DNA of 64,000 nucleotides. Origin: Paraburkholderia ferrariae NBRC 106233. Lineage in GTDB: Bacteria; Pseudomonadota; Gammaproteobacteria; Burkholderiales; Burkholderiaceae. Shown one piece after another: positions 9,246 through 18,979 of the stretch (position 1 is the first letter of the stretch; each line of letters opens with the position of its first letter). Both the position numbers and the translations under genes were made by a program. The stretch is taken from assembly GCF_000685035.1 (NCBI RefSeq), contig NZ_BAYB01000004.1, forward strand, positions 310,001 to 374,000. Reading direction: 5' to 3'. The notes under the pieces are model-generated. The model was not told where the DNA came from. It saw only the letters and a program-made list of their open reading frames with translations, and searched no databases.

Positions 9246-10148
9246 ATGGATCAGAATCGCACTCAGCCTATTGGCCGCATTGCAATTATCGGCTTCGGAG
9301 AAGTGGGGCCTATTTTCGGTCGCGCATTGACCGCGGCCGGCCATGAAGTATCGATCTTCGACATCAAGCTGCACGATGCGGCTACGCGCCCGACGATCAT
9401 GCAGCGGGCCCACGAATGCAAAGTTCACGTGGCCGACGATCTCCCTGCGGCACTGCGCGATGCGCAACTTATTTTCTCCGCAGTCACCGCGAGCCAGGCG
9501 GAAGCGGTCGCCACAGCTTCAGCGGAATATCTGACAAGCGGCCAGATCTTCCTCGACCTCAATTCGGTTTCGCCCGCCGTCAAACAACGCAACTGCCAAC
9601 AGATCGAGCGCAATGGCGCCCACTACGTGGAAGCCGCGGTGATGGCGCCGGTTCCGCCGCAAGGCATACGGGTGCCGATGCTGCTGGGCGGCCGACTCGC
9701 TGTACAAACGGCAGACTGTCTCAATGGTTTGGGGATGCGCACGGAAGCGGTGGCGCAGGAAGTCGGCCTCGCGTCAGCCATCAAGCTATGCCGCAGCATC
9801 ATGATCAAGGGCATGGAGGCGCTATGCGTTCAGTCGATGCTGGCGGCCAGACAGTTCGACGTGGACGGCCGCGTGCTTGCGTCGCTCGCGGCAACGTTTC
9901 CGGGTGTAGGGTGGGACAAGGGCTACGAAGCGTATCTGATCGGTCGCGTGGTCGAACACGGGCAACGGCGCGCCGAAGAGATGCGCGAAGCAGCGTTAAT
10001 GCTAGACGGCTTAGGAATGTCGAGTGCCCTCACAAATGCTATCGCCGACGTACAACAGGACCTGGCGACGCGTGCCGCACCGTTGGTCAACGCACTGGAT
10101 CCCAAGGGAAGCCTTCCGGAGTGGAGAAACCTGCTCGGGGTCACCTGA
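9246..10148 (+). CDS. NAD(P)-dependent oxidoreductase, 6-phosphogluconate dehydrogenase-like (DUF1932 type)
   Basis: About 300 residues of the beta-hydroxyacid dehydrogenase superfamily. The N-terminal Rossmann motif is IAIIGFGEVGPIFGRAL (GxGxxG), followed by FDIKLHD at the second strand. A FLDLNSVSPAVK substrate loop and a VEAAVMAPVPPQG segment correspond to the family's conserved active-site regions. The C-terminal half is the all-helical DUF1932-type domain. The substrate is unknown. Its position downstream of the lig regulator suggests a companion reaction on an aromatic-acid-derived semialdehyde or hydroxyacid, but this is not the LigC family. It probably has its own promoter in the gap after the LysR stump. 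Confidence 0.85.
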   Translation: MDQNRTQPIGRIAIIGFGEVGPIFGRALTAAGHEVSIFDIKLHDAATRPTIMQRAHECKVHVADDLPAALRDAQLIFSAVTASQAEAVATASAEYLTSGQIFLDLNSVSPAVKQRNCQQIERNGAHYVEAAVMAPVPPQGIRVPMLLGGRLAVQTADCLNGLGMRTEAVAQEVGLASAIKLCRSIMIKGMEALCVQSMLAARQFDVDGRVLASLAATFPGVGWDKGYEAYLIGRVVEHGQRRAEEMREAALMLDGLGMSSALTNAIADVQQDLATRAAPLVNALDPKGSLPEWRNLLGVT

Positions 10149-11911
10149 ACCAATCCTGAAGTAGCAAGGCGAACCTGGCCCGTGAGGACAGACGGAAGTC
10201 GGTCGCTTCATCCGTTTGCGCTAGGTGCCAAGGAAAACGCTGACTGAGGGACCGGTACGATGACGTTGCATAATTGTATGAACTGCAATCCAAAACAGCC
10301 GAATCTGCAATCCACGCTTTTTGCGCCAGCCTAAGCTGCAACCGACGGCGCGCACGAGCCCGGATTATTTGCAAGTGAGCCTGCATTCAACCGCGCGACC
10401 TGCATTCCATGGTCGCGGACCGGCAACGTCGCCTGACGCGGCGTTTGCGTTACCCGCCCGCTACCTTCGCCAACCCGGTAGCCCGACCCGGCCGCACTTC
10501 TCAATCTCGCTCGACCGTGCGTGATGGCGATTGACTTCGAAAATGGCAGCGCCATCCGGACCGCTGTGCGGCAATTGCACGCAGTCCGCACGTGCCGTGT
10601 TCGTTGCGGGAACTGGAGGAGGTTACTGAATACGGCTTGAACTGCCGGCAGAACTTGCGTTACCGCCGTTCATCTCGCAGACACGTCGCGTGTCCTGTCG
10701 AACCGAAGTGGGGTGGCCATGTGCATCAGTTGATCCTGCCGAATGACCATCCGTAAAACCGGCACCACGTTCGACTGTGCCGTCCTTCGCGAGCGCCTGA
10801 TAGACCGGATGCTGTGAGCTCGTTGCACATGCATGATTGGGTTGGATTCGCAGCCTCGCCCCGATCGGAACCCGGTACGCTTCCGGCGGCAGTTGACATG
10901 TTTAATTCGCGCACGGGAATCCATTGTCCAGCATGCCTGCGCGTTTTTCACGGTTCGAGATCTCATCCAGTTGACAACTTTAATTGCGCAAAGTTGACAT
11001 CTTCAATGCGTTCTACGACTGGCCACCGCGCATTCAAAGCCACGCTGCCTCGCCAACGCTTAGCCGGCCGGCATTCGCCTTACGGGATCGCCAGTGATAT
11101 GGCGCAGAAGCTGGCCAGAACGCAGGGCACGAGCAGAAGAGGGCTGAACACCCATAGCATGGACTATCACGTCACCCACCAGCACAGCTAGCGGTCGGCG
11201 CCGGAAGATTTCATCGTTCACGTCCCGTCGCAGATGGTCTGCAATGTACCGGCCACGGTTGACCAGATAATCCAGAGGCTTTGTCCGTCTGGAGTTCTGC
11301 CTCAATCTGCCTTCGGAGGCAACCGGCGTTGTCGCCGATGTGCATGGTTGCAAGGGGACGCGATATTTTCGACTTTGCGCGACCGGAGCGGTCGGCGGCC
11401 CGCCGGATCATTAAACGCAACGCAGCTAATACGACTTATCAGCATTGAAGCGCCGCAAAATAACGGCCCGCATGGCGGGGACCGGGTCTGGCGGAGCCGC
11501 GACGGGTGGCGAGTCCTGCCGCCAGCCCCCTCGCTGCTCCGTGTGCGGTCACGTGCCGTGAACACGGACCAAGAGGGTAGCCACGTTCCCTCTCGGAAAC
11601 GCAGCCCCCGAAGAACGCAGCATGCGACTTTCGCTGCACTGCGCTCAAGCACAGCATTAAACGTCGCACTGACGCCGGTCTCGCCAGTTGCACGAGCCCT
11701 TCGCAAGCATCACATTGTTGATTCGCCTCATCGCTGAAACGAAGGGCGCTGAACCGTAACGATACCGGCCTCTCACAAGCTTCCCTTCGGTGAATCTTTA
11801 ACGCGGACCTGCGACAACTGCGCGACGCGAAAGTCTGCACCCTTTCGGATCAGGCAAATCTTGAGCCCCTATGCGAGCTATTACCACCCGCCATTCGCTT
11901 TTTCCGCGTTC
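10149..11911. other. Gene-poor stretch with no recognisable coding region
   Basis: No open frame here has family character on either strand; the frames present are short and arginine-rich, typical of antisense or non-coding GC-rich DNA. The only structure noticed is the set of TTGACA-containing repeats at 10891-11010. The stretch may be debris from older insertions. Confidence 0.5.
10891..11010 (+). repeat. Three direct repeats of an AGTTGACA-type unit
   Basis: Copies lie at 10891-10913, 10969-10990 and 10992-11010. The shared pattern is AGTTGACA, two variable bases, then TT(T/C)AAT followed by a GCG. Spacings are 78 and 23 bp. They may be operators, repeated -35-like boxes or remnants of an element end; no adjoining gene settles this. 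Confidence 0.55.
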
Positions 11912-12310
11912 TCATACCCACTTGTCCAACAGCTTCCATCGCGTCACTCCTGAGTCGCGGTATAGCAACTCGGCGCCGTTTTTGCTGATCAGGCCGAATG
12001 CCAACGTACGCGATGTAAGCGCTTGAAAGCGCCTTGACCGTGGAAAAAATACCACCGACTCCGCGACTCCTGGCACGACGACCGAATAGCACAAAAACGA
12101 CATGAAGAACTTCACCGTGATCGCGGCGGATGGAAGTGTGGGACCGATGCTCGCACCAATCAGGGCAACGATCGGGGTAACCGTGTGAGCCCAGACGAGC
12201 ACGGCCGCCGCCCAATGGACCAAGAATGCCTTCATTGCAACGCTTTTTGCGACCATCTCCAACAAAACCAGTACGCCAATGAGACCGTAGATGATGCCGG
12301 CGATGTTCAA
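11912..12310 (-). CDS. Small hydrophobic membrane protein, family not recognised
   Basis: A 132-residue frame with at least three plausible membrane helices: residues 1-23 (MNIAGIIYGLIGVLVLLEMV), about 29-55, and about 62-90. The C-terminal tail is polar. The hydrophobic pattern is more regular than expected for a chance frame in GC-rich DNA, so it is kept as a possible gene. No good Shine-Dalgarno precedes the ATG and no family is recognised. Confidence 0.4.
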   Translation of the reverse strand: MNIAGIIYGLIGVLVLLEMVAKSVAMKAFLVHWAAAVLVWAHTVTPIVALIGASIGPTLPSAAITVKFFMSFLCYSVVVPGVAESVVFFPRSRRFQALTSRTLAFGLISKNGAELLYRDSGVTRWKLLDKWV

Positions 12311-12361
12311 AAGCTTGTACGGAATCAGATCGGACCGACCTGATCAGCTGCGCTTCGCTAG

Positions 12362-12598
12362 TTGGGCAGCTGTGGTCAATGGGTCAATGTGGTTGGCCGA
12401 TGTTCAGCAATTGGCGTGCCGCCGCCCGACGTGGTCGCTCCGGCAGCGGTGCTCGTCGTGTCGCCGGGTTGGCATGGCGACCGTTACTGCGACGGACGCC
12501 GTTACTGGGATCGCGACGAATGGAAAGAGCGTCATCGCCATCACGGGCACGGGCCCGATCACTGTCCGCCGGGACATGCGAAAAAAGGCGAGTGCTGA
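12362..12598 (+). CDS. Small Cys/His-rich protein with C-terminal CPPGHAKKGEC
   Basis: The second half of this 78-residue frame has the composition of a small Burkholderia envelope protein. It has a PPPDVVAPAAVLVVSPGWHG stretch, then YCDGRRYWDRDEWKERH, a His-rich linker and the terminal CPPGHAKKGEC. The first 20 residues lack the expected lipoprotein leader, so the 5' end is probably degraded or the start lies elsewhere. A relative with the tail CPPGQAKKGNC is encoded at 53332-53499. Function is unknown; the two terminal cysteines could form a disulfide. Confidence 0.6.
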   Translation: MGSCGQWVNVVGRCSAIGVPPPDVVAPAAVLVVSPGWHGDRYCDGRRYWDRDEWKERHRHHGHGPDHCPPGHAKKGEC

Positions 12599-12932
12599 TC
12601 GGCGTTTCGAACTGCGGCCGCGAGGAAGGACGTAAGTGCGTTCGAGCGGCTGTCTTCCGGCACCCCCGTTTGCTTAGTGCCCGGCACACATCAAGCGGTC
12701 GACTCAACGCGACGCCGCGACGCCGCTCACCCGTCGAGCGAAGCGTCCGGGAACGCGTCGCAGAGAAACTACACAAGTCAGCAGGGCAATGCGTTTGACT
12801 TAAGCGTTGGCGGCGGAACAACTTACACACTGTTACGCGGCGCAGTGAAAATATTCGGCAACGAATCCTTATACTCCATGCGGAACTTCAACTTTGGCCG
12901 CTGACATGCGGCGTCAAGATGTCGAGAGCATC

Positions 12933-13511
12933 ATGTACAACACTCAATTTGCCAAACCAATCTTTTACATCGCGCTGTGCGCAGTTTTACCCCTGAGTGG
13001 ATGCGTGGTTCCTGGCGCAAACATGCCGTACGGTGCGAGTCCGGCGCAGCCTGCCTATGTGCAACCCGCATATGCCCAGCCGGTGTATGTGCAGCCAACC
13101 TATCCACCGCCAGTCGATAGCGCAAGCGCCTATGGCAACGCGCCTCCTGCAAGCTCCGGTTACGGACTTCAGTATGGGGTTGTTTCGGGAATTCAGCCTC
13201 TCGCCACATCCAATGCGGTTAGCCCGGGCAGTGTAATGGGCACGGTGGTCGGCGCGGTCGTCGGTGGTGTGGTCGGCAACCAGTTTGGCGGAGGGCATGG
13301 CCGCGACGTGGCGACCGTAGTGGGCGTGCTCGGCGGTGCGGTGGCCGGAAATCAGATTGGCCGGCAGTACAGCAATGCGGCCCCGAGCGCGTATCGAATC
13401 GTTGTTCAACTCAATGACGGATCGTCACGCTCCTTCGACGTGCCCTCACCCGGCGATCTCCGTCCGGGCGACCGCGTGCGGATTGACGGAAACCGGCTGG
13501 ACCGTTCCTGA
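12933..13511 (+). CDS. Glycine-zipper outer-membrane lipoprotein (17-kDa antigen/SlyB-like)
   Basis: A 192-residue predicted lipoprotein. The signal peptide ends in the lipobox LSGC near residue 24. A P/Y/Q-rich linker follows with repeated PAYVQ and PVYVQ units. The glycine-zipper 2TM domain has two hairpin-forming stretches, GTVVGAVVGGVVGNQFGGG and VVGVLGGAVAGNQIGRQYS. The C-terminal beta region reads YRIVVQLNDGSSRSFDV and GDRVRIDGN. ATG 12933 is chosen over the upstream 12894 frame start because the leader then begins MYNTQFAKPIFY. It probably contributes to envelope integrity. Confidence 0.9.
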   Translation: MYNTQFAKPIFYIALCAVLPLSGCVVPGANMPYGASPAQPAYVQPAYAQPVYVQPTYPPPVDSASAYGNAPPASSGYGLQYGVVSGIQPLATSNAVSPGSVMGTVVGAVVGGVVGNQFGGGHGRDVATVVGVLGGAVAGNQIGRQYSNAAPSAYRIVVQLNDGSSRSFDVPSPGDLRPGDRVRIDGNRLDRS

Positions 13512-13723
13512 TCGATCTGCTTGCCAGTATGGCCGGTGCCTGTGCTTCGCCGAGTTTTTTCACTGGCTGGGCAGTCGTTCCGACGCAGCAAGCGCCGGCC
13601 TGTATTTACGGACCCCGGAGCATTGTGAGTTGCCCGCGTCTGCATACTCGTTGACTGGCGTGTGCCCGCGCCAGGATTGCATGCTCATATAAATCTGCGC
13701 ACCGTGTCAGTTCCATACGGCGA

Positions 13724-14014
13724 GTGCGAGACATCCATGCGTACAAGTCGGCTGAGAAGGATGGAGAATGGCTGACGATGTTCGAAGCCGCAAAACTGCT
13801 CGGCGTCACCAGTCACGCGATCCGCCGGTTGATCAACGATCGGGTTCTGCCCGCCGAGCAGGTGATGCCCGACGCTCCTTGGCAAATTCGTGCGAGCGAT
13901 CTGCGCAGCGATGCGGTTACAGCGGCCTTATCGCGCAAACATCGCCCGTGTCGCAATGATGGGGAAGGACAAATCCCAATGTTTATCGAGGCCTCAGAAG
14001 GAGGTGCACAATGA
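13724..14014 (+). CDS. Helix-turn-helix protein resembling the C-terminal tail of a large serine recombinase
   Basis: Ninety-six residues centred on an excisionase-like helix-turn-helix (GEWLTMFEAAKLLGVTSHAI, then LINDRVLPAEQVMPDAPWQI). The tail QIPMFIEASEGGAQ is like that found at the C-terminus of transposon-type serine recombinases of this group. No catalytic domain is encoded upstream in 13512-13723, so this is either a stranded 3' remnant or a free-standing regulator. Its stop codon abuts the IS66 fragment at 14015. Confidence 0.6.
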   Translation: MRDIHAYKSAEKDGEWLTMFEAAKLLGVTSHAIRRLINDRVLPAEQVMPDAPWQIRASDLRSDAVTAALSRKHRPCRNDGEGQIPMFIEASEGGAQ

Positions 14015-14053
14015 ACGCCCCATTGCCCATGGACGTATCTGGTTTTCTACCCA
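14015..14053 (-). pseudogene. IS66 tnpC fragment on the far side of RIT-1
   Basis: Read on the minus strand, this short piece encodes WVENQIRPWAMGRS, the conserved stretch that follows PIDNN in IS66 transposases. The matching upstream part, ending PIDNNWV, lies at 20973 on the other side of RIT-1. The remaining roughly 60-100 codons of tnpC and the outer IS66 terminal repeat are missing beyond 14015. Confidence 0.85.
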
Positions 14054-14054
14054 A

Positions 14055-14086
14055 TTATGCCGACTCCCCGATTATGCCGCGTCATG
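14055..14086 (+). repeat. RIT-1 left inverted repeat
   Basis: This is 32 bp identical to the reverse complement of 20915-20946. It contains TTATGCCG twice in direct orientation, 17 bp apart, followed by GTCATG. These are likely recombinase arm sites. Confidence 0.9.
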
Positions 14087-14183
14087 CATGCGCGTGGCGG
14101 TGGGTATGGCCTTTCATGATCGCTGTGTCGGCATAAAAGTATGATTTCTCAGGCTGGCTATCGCGCTGGCCAGGAGAGATCAG

Positions 14184-15416
14184 ATGAATGCGACACGCAC
14201 AGTCAGCGAATCCGGCGGGCTGCCGGCCCATCACATCAATGCATTTCTTGATCGTCTACGGACGGCACACTACTCCGAGGTATCGCTTCGCAAGAAACGA
14301 AGAGTCCTGTGTGCGTTCTCTGGATGGATGAAGAACAGGAACATCGACCTGATTGATCTCGATGAGTCTGTCGCGGCTCGTTTTATGAAGCGCATGATCG
14401 GCGAATCACGAGACCGCGTCCAGCGTGCGCGACCCACATTACGGCAGTTTCTCGCCTATCTGCGTGCCGAAGCCATTGCGTGGCCGCCGACGTCGGGCCG
14501 CCAATCCGCAATCGCGCACATCTATGGTCGATACCTGGACTATCTGAGGCAGGATCGCGGACTCGCGAAGAACTCTCTGCTCGTCTATGGTCCGTTCATT
14601 CGCGACTTTCTCGACAGCCACTCGGCCGGCGACGGAAGTTTATTGCCAGATGCATTCGACGCGGTAACGATCCGGAATCATCTTCTTGCCCGCAGAAAAG
14701 GCCGATCGGCAGAGTACACGCGGCTGATGGCAGTTGCGCTTCGCTCGTTCTGCCATTTCCTCTTTCTGCGCGGTGATACGGCCCGAGACCTGTATGAGTC
14801 AGTGCCTTCGGTTCGTAAGTGGAGACAATCAACTGTGCCAACGTTCCTCACGCCTGAGCAGCAAGAAGCTCTCATTGCATCTGCAGACCGGTCGACTCCG
14901 ACTGGGCGCCGTGACTACGCAATCCTGCTGTTGTTGGCGCGGCTCGGTCTACGTGCCGGAGAAATCGTTGCCATCGAACTCGACGACATTCACTGGCGTT
15001 CGGTGGAACTCGTCGTTCATGGCAAGGGGCAAATGGTCGAGCACGTCCCCCTGCCATCGGAGGTCGGAGAAGCAATCGCAACATATCTCCGCGACTGTCG
15101 CGGAGCAAGTGCATCGCGGCGCGTCTTCCTTCGCAGATTGGCACCTCGGGTTGGTTTGGCGGGGCCGGCGGCGATTGGCAAGATTGTTTGTCAGGCCTTC
15201 GCACGTGCCGGTTTCCGCCCCGCGTGCCGGGGCGCCGCACATCTGTTCCGTCACGGTCTGGCAACGACGATGATTCGCCACGGGGCCTCGATGGCAGAAA
15301 TAGCCGAGGTCTTGCGGCACCGCTCAACGGACAGTACCGCGATCTATGCAAAGGTCGCGTTTGAGGACCTGCGCGAGGTCGCGCGCTCGTGGCCCACGGC
15401 TGGAGGTTCAATATGA
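14184..15416 (+). CDS. ritA: RIT-1 tyrosine recombinase A
   Basis: Site-specific tyrosine recombinase of 410 residues, first of the trio. An N-terminal SAM-like core-binding region covers about residues 15-200. The catalytic domain has Arg257 (GLRAGE), Lys281 (VHGKGQ), His353-x-x-Arg356 (HLFRHG), His379 (LRHRS) and Tyr388 (TAIYAKV), so the full catalytic set is present. Its TGA overlaps the ritB ATG as ATGA, indicating translational coupling. The gene is intact although ritC of the same element is interrupted, so any remaining mobility would need a partner in trans. Confidence 0.9.
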   Translation: MNATRTVSESGGLPAHHINAFLDRLRTAHYSEVSLRKKRRVLCAFSGWMKNRNIDLIDLDESVAARFMKRMIGESRDRVQRARPTLRQFLAYLRAEAIAWPPTSGRQSAIAHIYGRYLDYLRQDRGLAKNSLLVYGPFIRDFLDSHSAGDGSLLPDAFDAVTIRNHLLARRKGRSAEYTRLMAVALRSFCHFLFLRGDTARDLYESVPSVRKWRQSTVPTFLTPEQQEALIASADRSTPTGRRDYAILLLLARLGLRAGEIVAIELDDIHWRSVELVVHGKGQMVEHVPLPSEVGEAIATYLRDCRGASASRRVFLRRLAPRVGLAGPAAIGKIVCQAFARAGFRPACRGAAHLFRHGLATTMIRHGASMAEIAEVLRHRSTDSTAIYAKVAFEDLREVARSWPTAGGSI

Positions 15417-16360
15417 CTGCGATCCGCGATTCTCTCGCTCGGTACGTGGCGGTCCGCCGCGCTCTCGGGGCGTCATTCTACGAACCTGCATTGGCACTCG
15501 GCCATTTCGTTGATCTTCTGGAACATGAAGATGCAGAGTTCATTACTACCGATCTGGCTCTGCGCTGGGCGATGACGTCCACACTCGTCGAACGCGCCAC
15601 TTGGGGGCGGCGCCTCTCGCAAGTGAGAGGATTCGCCCGATGGATAAACGTCACTGACGGTCGAAACCAGATTCCTCCGGCAGGGCTCCTGAGTGCCCGC
15701 AGACGGCGCAATGCACCGCACATTTACACTGAGCAGGAAATTGATCTGCTTATGACCCGAGCAGCTCGACTGCGATCCCGAACCGGCATGCGAGCACTGA
15801 CCTATTCGACGCTCATAGGGCTTCTTGTAGCGACGGGCCTCAGGCCAGGCGAAGCGTTTCGGCTCGACCGGTCCGACGTTGACCTCGTCAGCGGGATACT
15901 CTCCATCCGGGAATCGAAGCTCGGCAAATCGCGGTGTGTTCCTGTAGCAGACTCGACCCGGGTGGCACTCGAACACTACGTCCAGAAACGCGATCAACTC
16001 TGTCCTTTACGATTGAGCGAGGCGTTCCTGGTTAGTGAGCGCGGCAAGCGATTGAAGGCCGGCACCGCACGAAGTATGTTCGTCAGAATGTCGCGCGCTG
16101 TCGGTCTGCGATCGGCGACAGAGGATGGGCGCGATGGTTACGGCCCACGCCTCCAGGACTTCCGGCATAGCTTTGCGACTGGACGGCTGGTCGAGTGGTA
16201 CCGTGCCGGTCGCGACGTAAGTCGGGAATTGCCGAAACTTGCCGCCTACCTCGGGCATGTCAACGTCGGTCTTACGTACTGGTACATCGAAGCGGTTCCT
16301 GAGTTGCTCGAACTCGCGGCAGCCTATCTCGACAAGAACTGTCCAGGAGAACAGCCGTGA
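15413..16360 (+). CDS. ritB: RIT-1 tyrosine recombinase B
   Basis: About 315 residues starting at the ATG that overlaps the ritA stop (ATGA). An upstream in-frame ATG at 15389 would lengthen it into ritA and is less likely. Catalytic landmarks are the Arg in ATGLRPGEAFRL, the RH pair of LQDFRHSFATGRLVEW, the His of AAYLGHVNVGLT and the Tyr in TYWYIEA. An IYTEQEIDLLMTRAARL segment precedes the catalytic domain, as in other RitB proteins. The TGA overlaps the GTG start of ritC (GTGA). Confidence 0.9.
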   Translation: MTAIRDSLARYVAVRRALGASFYEPALALGHFVDLLEHEDAEFITTDLALRWAMTSTLVERATWGRRLSQVRGFARWINVTDGRNQIPPAGLLSARRRRNAPHIYTEQEIDLLMTRAARLRSRTGMRALTYSTLIGLLVATGLRPGEAFRLDRSDVDLVSGILSIRESKLGKSRCVPVADSTRVALEHYVQKRDQLCPLRLSEAFLVSERGKRLKAGTARSMFVRMSRAVGLRSATEDGRDGYGPRLQDFRHSFATGRLVEWYRAGRDVSRELPKLAAYLGHVNVGLTYWYIEAVPELLELAAAYLDKNCPGEQP

Positions 16361-16920
16361 GCGCCGCCAGTCTCCCATCCCTCGTTCAGCGTTTTTTTAG
16401 CCAGCGTCTGCTCGAGCAGCAAGGTCTGAGTTCGCATACGGTGGCAAGTTACCGTGAAACGTTCCGGCTGCTTCTAGCGTTTGCCACGAAGCGTATCGGG
16501 CTCACGCCGTCAAAGCTGCGAATCGAGGACTTCGACGTGTCGTTGATCGAGGAATTCCTACAGCACCTCGAACACGGCAGAGGCAATTCGGTGCGGACAC
16601 GCAACACGCGGCTTGCCGCCGTGCATGCCTTCTTCCGGTTCGTCGCGGTCAGCGAGCCTGCGTTGTTTCTGCAGTGTCAGCGTATCCTTGCAATTCCATC
16701 CAAACGTTGTGAACATGGTCCCGTCGAGTTTCTAACCGAGCGCGAGGCCGCAGCGCTAGTAGCGGCACCTGATGTACGAACATGGATCGGCAACCGCGAC
16801 CGAGCGCTGCTTCTTGTAGCGGTTCAAACGGGTCTGCGGAATAGCGAATTGACCTCTCTCAGGCGTCAGGATGTGGTGCTCGGTACAGGCGCCCACGTCC
16901 GTTGCCTCGGCAAAGGCAGA

Positions 16921-16973
16921 AACTATGCCGATCTCGGGAATATGCGCAGTTCCGCGCCGCGGAGACTCGTTTG
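16921..16973 (+). repeat. RIT-2 left inverted repeat
   Basis: 53 bp pairing with 20341-20393 with a single mismatch. It starts AACTATGCCGATCTCGGG and contains a second TATGCGC unit. Confidence 0.9.
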
Positions 16974-17025
16974 TCTCTCTGCGATGGGCTATGCATGGCG
17001 GGTCCGTGGTGTGAACTGCGCATAA

Positions 17026-18039
17026 TTACAGGCTTTCAAGGAACTGCATCAGGCGATCGGGCGGTCGATATCGCGGGATCTTGCTGTGAGGTGGCTGCAA
17101 AGTATTGAGCGCGCGCTCCTTCATCGCCAGGTCGGCCTCGACGTACATGTGAGTCGTGGCTGGGCTTTCGTGTCCGAGCCACAGCGCAATGACGCTGAGG
17201 TCAACGCCTGATTGCAGCAGATGCGTCCCGGTCGAATGCCGGATGACATGCGGAGAAACGGGATGGCTTGATAGTTGGGGACATTGCCCGGTGGCCGTCC
17301 GCACGGCGAGCTTGAGCCGATCCGTTACGTTCGAGCGCGTCATCGGATTGCCCGAGCGATTGGGAAACAGCATCTGGTCGGGTGACGCCCCGATGCGTGG
17401 CAACCAGCTTCTGATTAGGCTCGCTGTCGAGCGCCACAGAGGTACGGTGCGCCGCTTCCGACCTTTGCCGTGGATATGGGCACAGGGCGCTTTATCCAGG
17501 ACGACGTCGCCCACCCGCAGACCGATCAGTTCGGAAACGCGTGCGCCAGTGTTGTAAAGAGTTGCAAACAGTACCCGGTCCCGCTGCCCGCACCAGGTGT
17601 TGAGGTCAGGCGCGGCGAGTAGCGCCTCGATCTCATCACGCGACAGGTGGCCGACGAGCGGTCTGTCGAAGCGTTTCATCGGAATGGCCAGAGTGCTTTG
17701 GATAACAGCCAGTGCAGAAATGTCCTTAAGTGCCGCGTACTTCAGGAATGAACGGAGGGCAACGAGCCGCGCGTTCCGGGTACGCGCGCAATTATGTCGG
17801 TCGTCTTCCAGATGACGAAGGAAAGCCAACACTAACTTCACGTCGATGTCCGTCAACGCCAGGTCGGTGGGCGACTTGTGGAGATGCGCCTGAGCGAACT
17901 GGAGGAACAATCGAAATGTATCCCGGTAGCTGGCTATCGTCTGCGGACTGACTGCCCGCTGTTGCATCAACCGTTCAACGAAGAATTCCTGTAGCAGCGC
18001 CGCGAAGTTCGACGCCGAAGAATGCCTGGGCCTAGACAT
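17026..18039 (-). CDS. ritC: RIT-2 tyrosine recombinase C
   Basis: An intact recombinase of about 337 residues. The start at 18039 overlaps the end of ritB by 8 bases; the longer frame to 18081 would read into ritB. Landmarks are NTGARVSELIGL (catalytic Arg), HIHGKGRKRRTVPL (Lys), SPHVIRHSTGTHLLQSG (HxxR), ALWLGHESPATTHMY (His and Tyr) and the family C-terminus LMQFLESL. It differs in sequence from RIT-1 ritC, so RIT-2 is a distinct lineage and not a tandem copy. Confidence 0.9.
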   Translation of the reverse strand: MSRPRHSSASNFAALLQEFFVERLMQQRAVSPQTIASYRDTFRLFLQFAQAHLHKSPTDLALTDIDVKLVLAFLRHLEDDRHNCARTRNARLVALRSFLKYAALKDISALAVIQSTLAIPMKRFDRPLVGHLSRDEIEALLAAPDLNTWCGQRDRVLFATLYNTGARVSELIGLRVGDVVLDKAPCAHIHGKGRKRRTVPLWRSTASLIRSWLPRIGASPDQMLFPNRSGNPMTRSNVTDRLKLAVRTATGQCPQLSSHPVSPHVIRHSTGTHLLQSGVDLSVIALWLGHESPATTHMYVEADLAMKERALNTLQPPHSKIPRYRPPDRLMQFLESL

Positions 18040-18979
18040 GGCAAGCTCCTCCTGCAAAGTGCTCAAAGCGCTGGGCCGCAATCGCCATTAGTTCGGGGAT
18101 GCCGGTCAGATAGCAGTAGGTGTCGGTCACCTTGGCATGCCCGACGTAAGTCGACAGCATGACCATCGCGTTGTCGACGTCCACCCCTTGCTGGTACCAG
18201 AGCAACACCCGTCGACAGATAAACGAGTGTCTCAGATCGTGGATGCGTGGAGCCGGATGATCACCACGGGCGACCCATCCCAACTGTGAACGCAATGACC
18301 CGAAGACATCCTCGACCGTACTGATCTTCATGCTGCTTCCGTGCACGATGAAGAAGTGATCGCTTAGCGTGACGGGCCAATCGTGATCCCGTAGCTTTAC
18401 GTAGCGACTGAGTGCTCGCACGACGGTTGGATGAAGTGGAACGACGCGTGACTTACTATACTTCGCATGCCGAATCATAATCAGGCCGTGACCCAGGTCG
18501 GCGTCTGTGCGTCTCAGATTAAGCGCCTCAGAAATCCGCAGTCCGGTGGACGCGATCAGCCCGAACAGGGTTGAGTAGGTGGCGGGCCGCAGTTTCTCCT
18601 TCGAGGGCAAGGTTGCAGCTGCGACCAGCAGGTCCCGGATCTCCTCATCGGTATAGATGTGCGGTGCCAGACGGCGATGAGAGCGGCCGAACAGGTCAAG
18701 CGCAGGAACCTCCGTGGCAGGGTCATATTGCTGGAGATATCTTGCGAACGGGCGAACGATCTCAATCCGGCGTGCCCAGGTGATGGGCGCCTGAAGTGGT
18801 CCGGAGCGAGCCCAGGACACGGCGAGATCTGTGGTCAGCGGACTTTGATGGCCGGCCCGGTCGGCGAAGCGGGCAAAGTCAAGGAGCCGGCGTCCCGTGC
18901 TCCTCAGGTCAAAGCCGAGGCGACGTCTTGACGCAAGGTAGTCCTCGGCGAGCGATACCATCCTGACTGGGCGTTTCAT
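18032..18979 (-). CDS. ritB: RIT-2 tyrosine recombinase B
   Basis: About 315 residues starting MKRPVRMVSLAEDYLASRRR at 18979. The longer open frame up to 19552 is the shifted tail of the broken ritA fused in frame and should be ignored. Landmarks are HIYTDEEIRDLLVAA, STGLRISEALNL (Arg), HDLRHSFICRRVLLWYQQG, LSTYVGHAKVTDTY and YLTGIPELMA. The catalytic residues are present, so this protein appears functional. The ATG overlaps the original ritA stop as ATGA. Confidence 0.88.
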   Translation of the reverse strand: MKRPVRMVSLAEDYLASRRRLGFDLRSTGRRLLDFARFADRAGHQSPLTTDLAVSWARSGPLQAPITWARRIEIVRPFARYLQQYDPATEVPALDLFGRSHRRLAPHIYTDEEIRDLLVAAATLPSKEKLRPATYSTLFGLIASTGLRISEALNLRRTDADLGHGLIMIRHAKYSKSRVVPLHPTVVRALSRYVKLRDHDWPVTLSDHFFIVHGSSMKISTVEDVFGSLRSQLGWVARGDHPAPRIHDLRHSFICRRVLLWYQQGVDVDNAMVMLSTYVGHAKVTDTYCYLTGIPELMAIAAQRFEHFAGGACHV

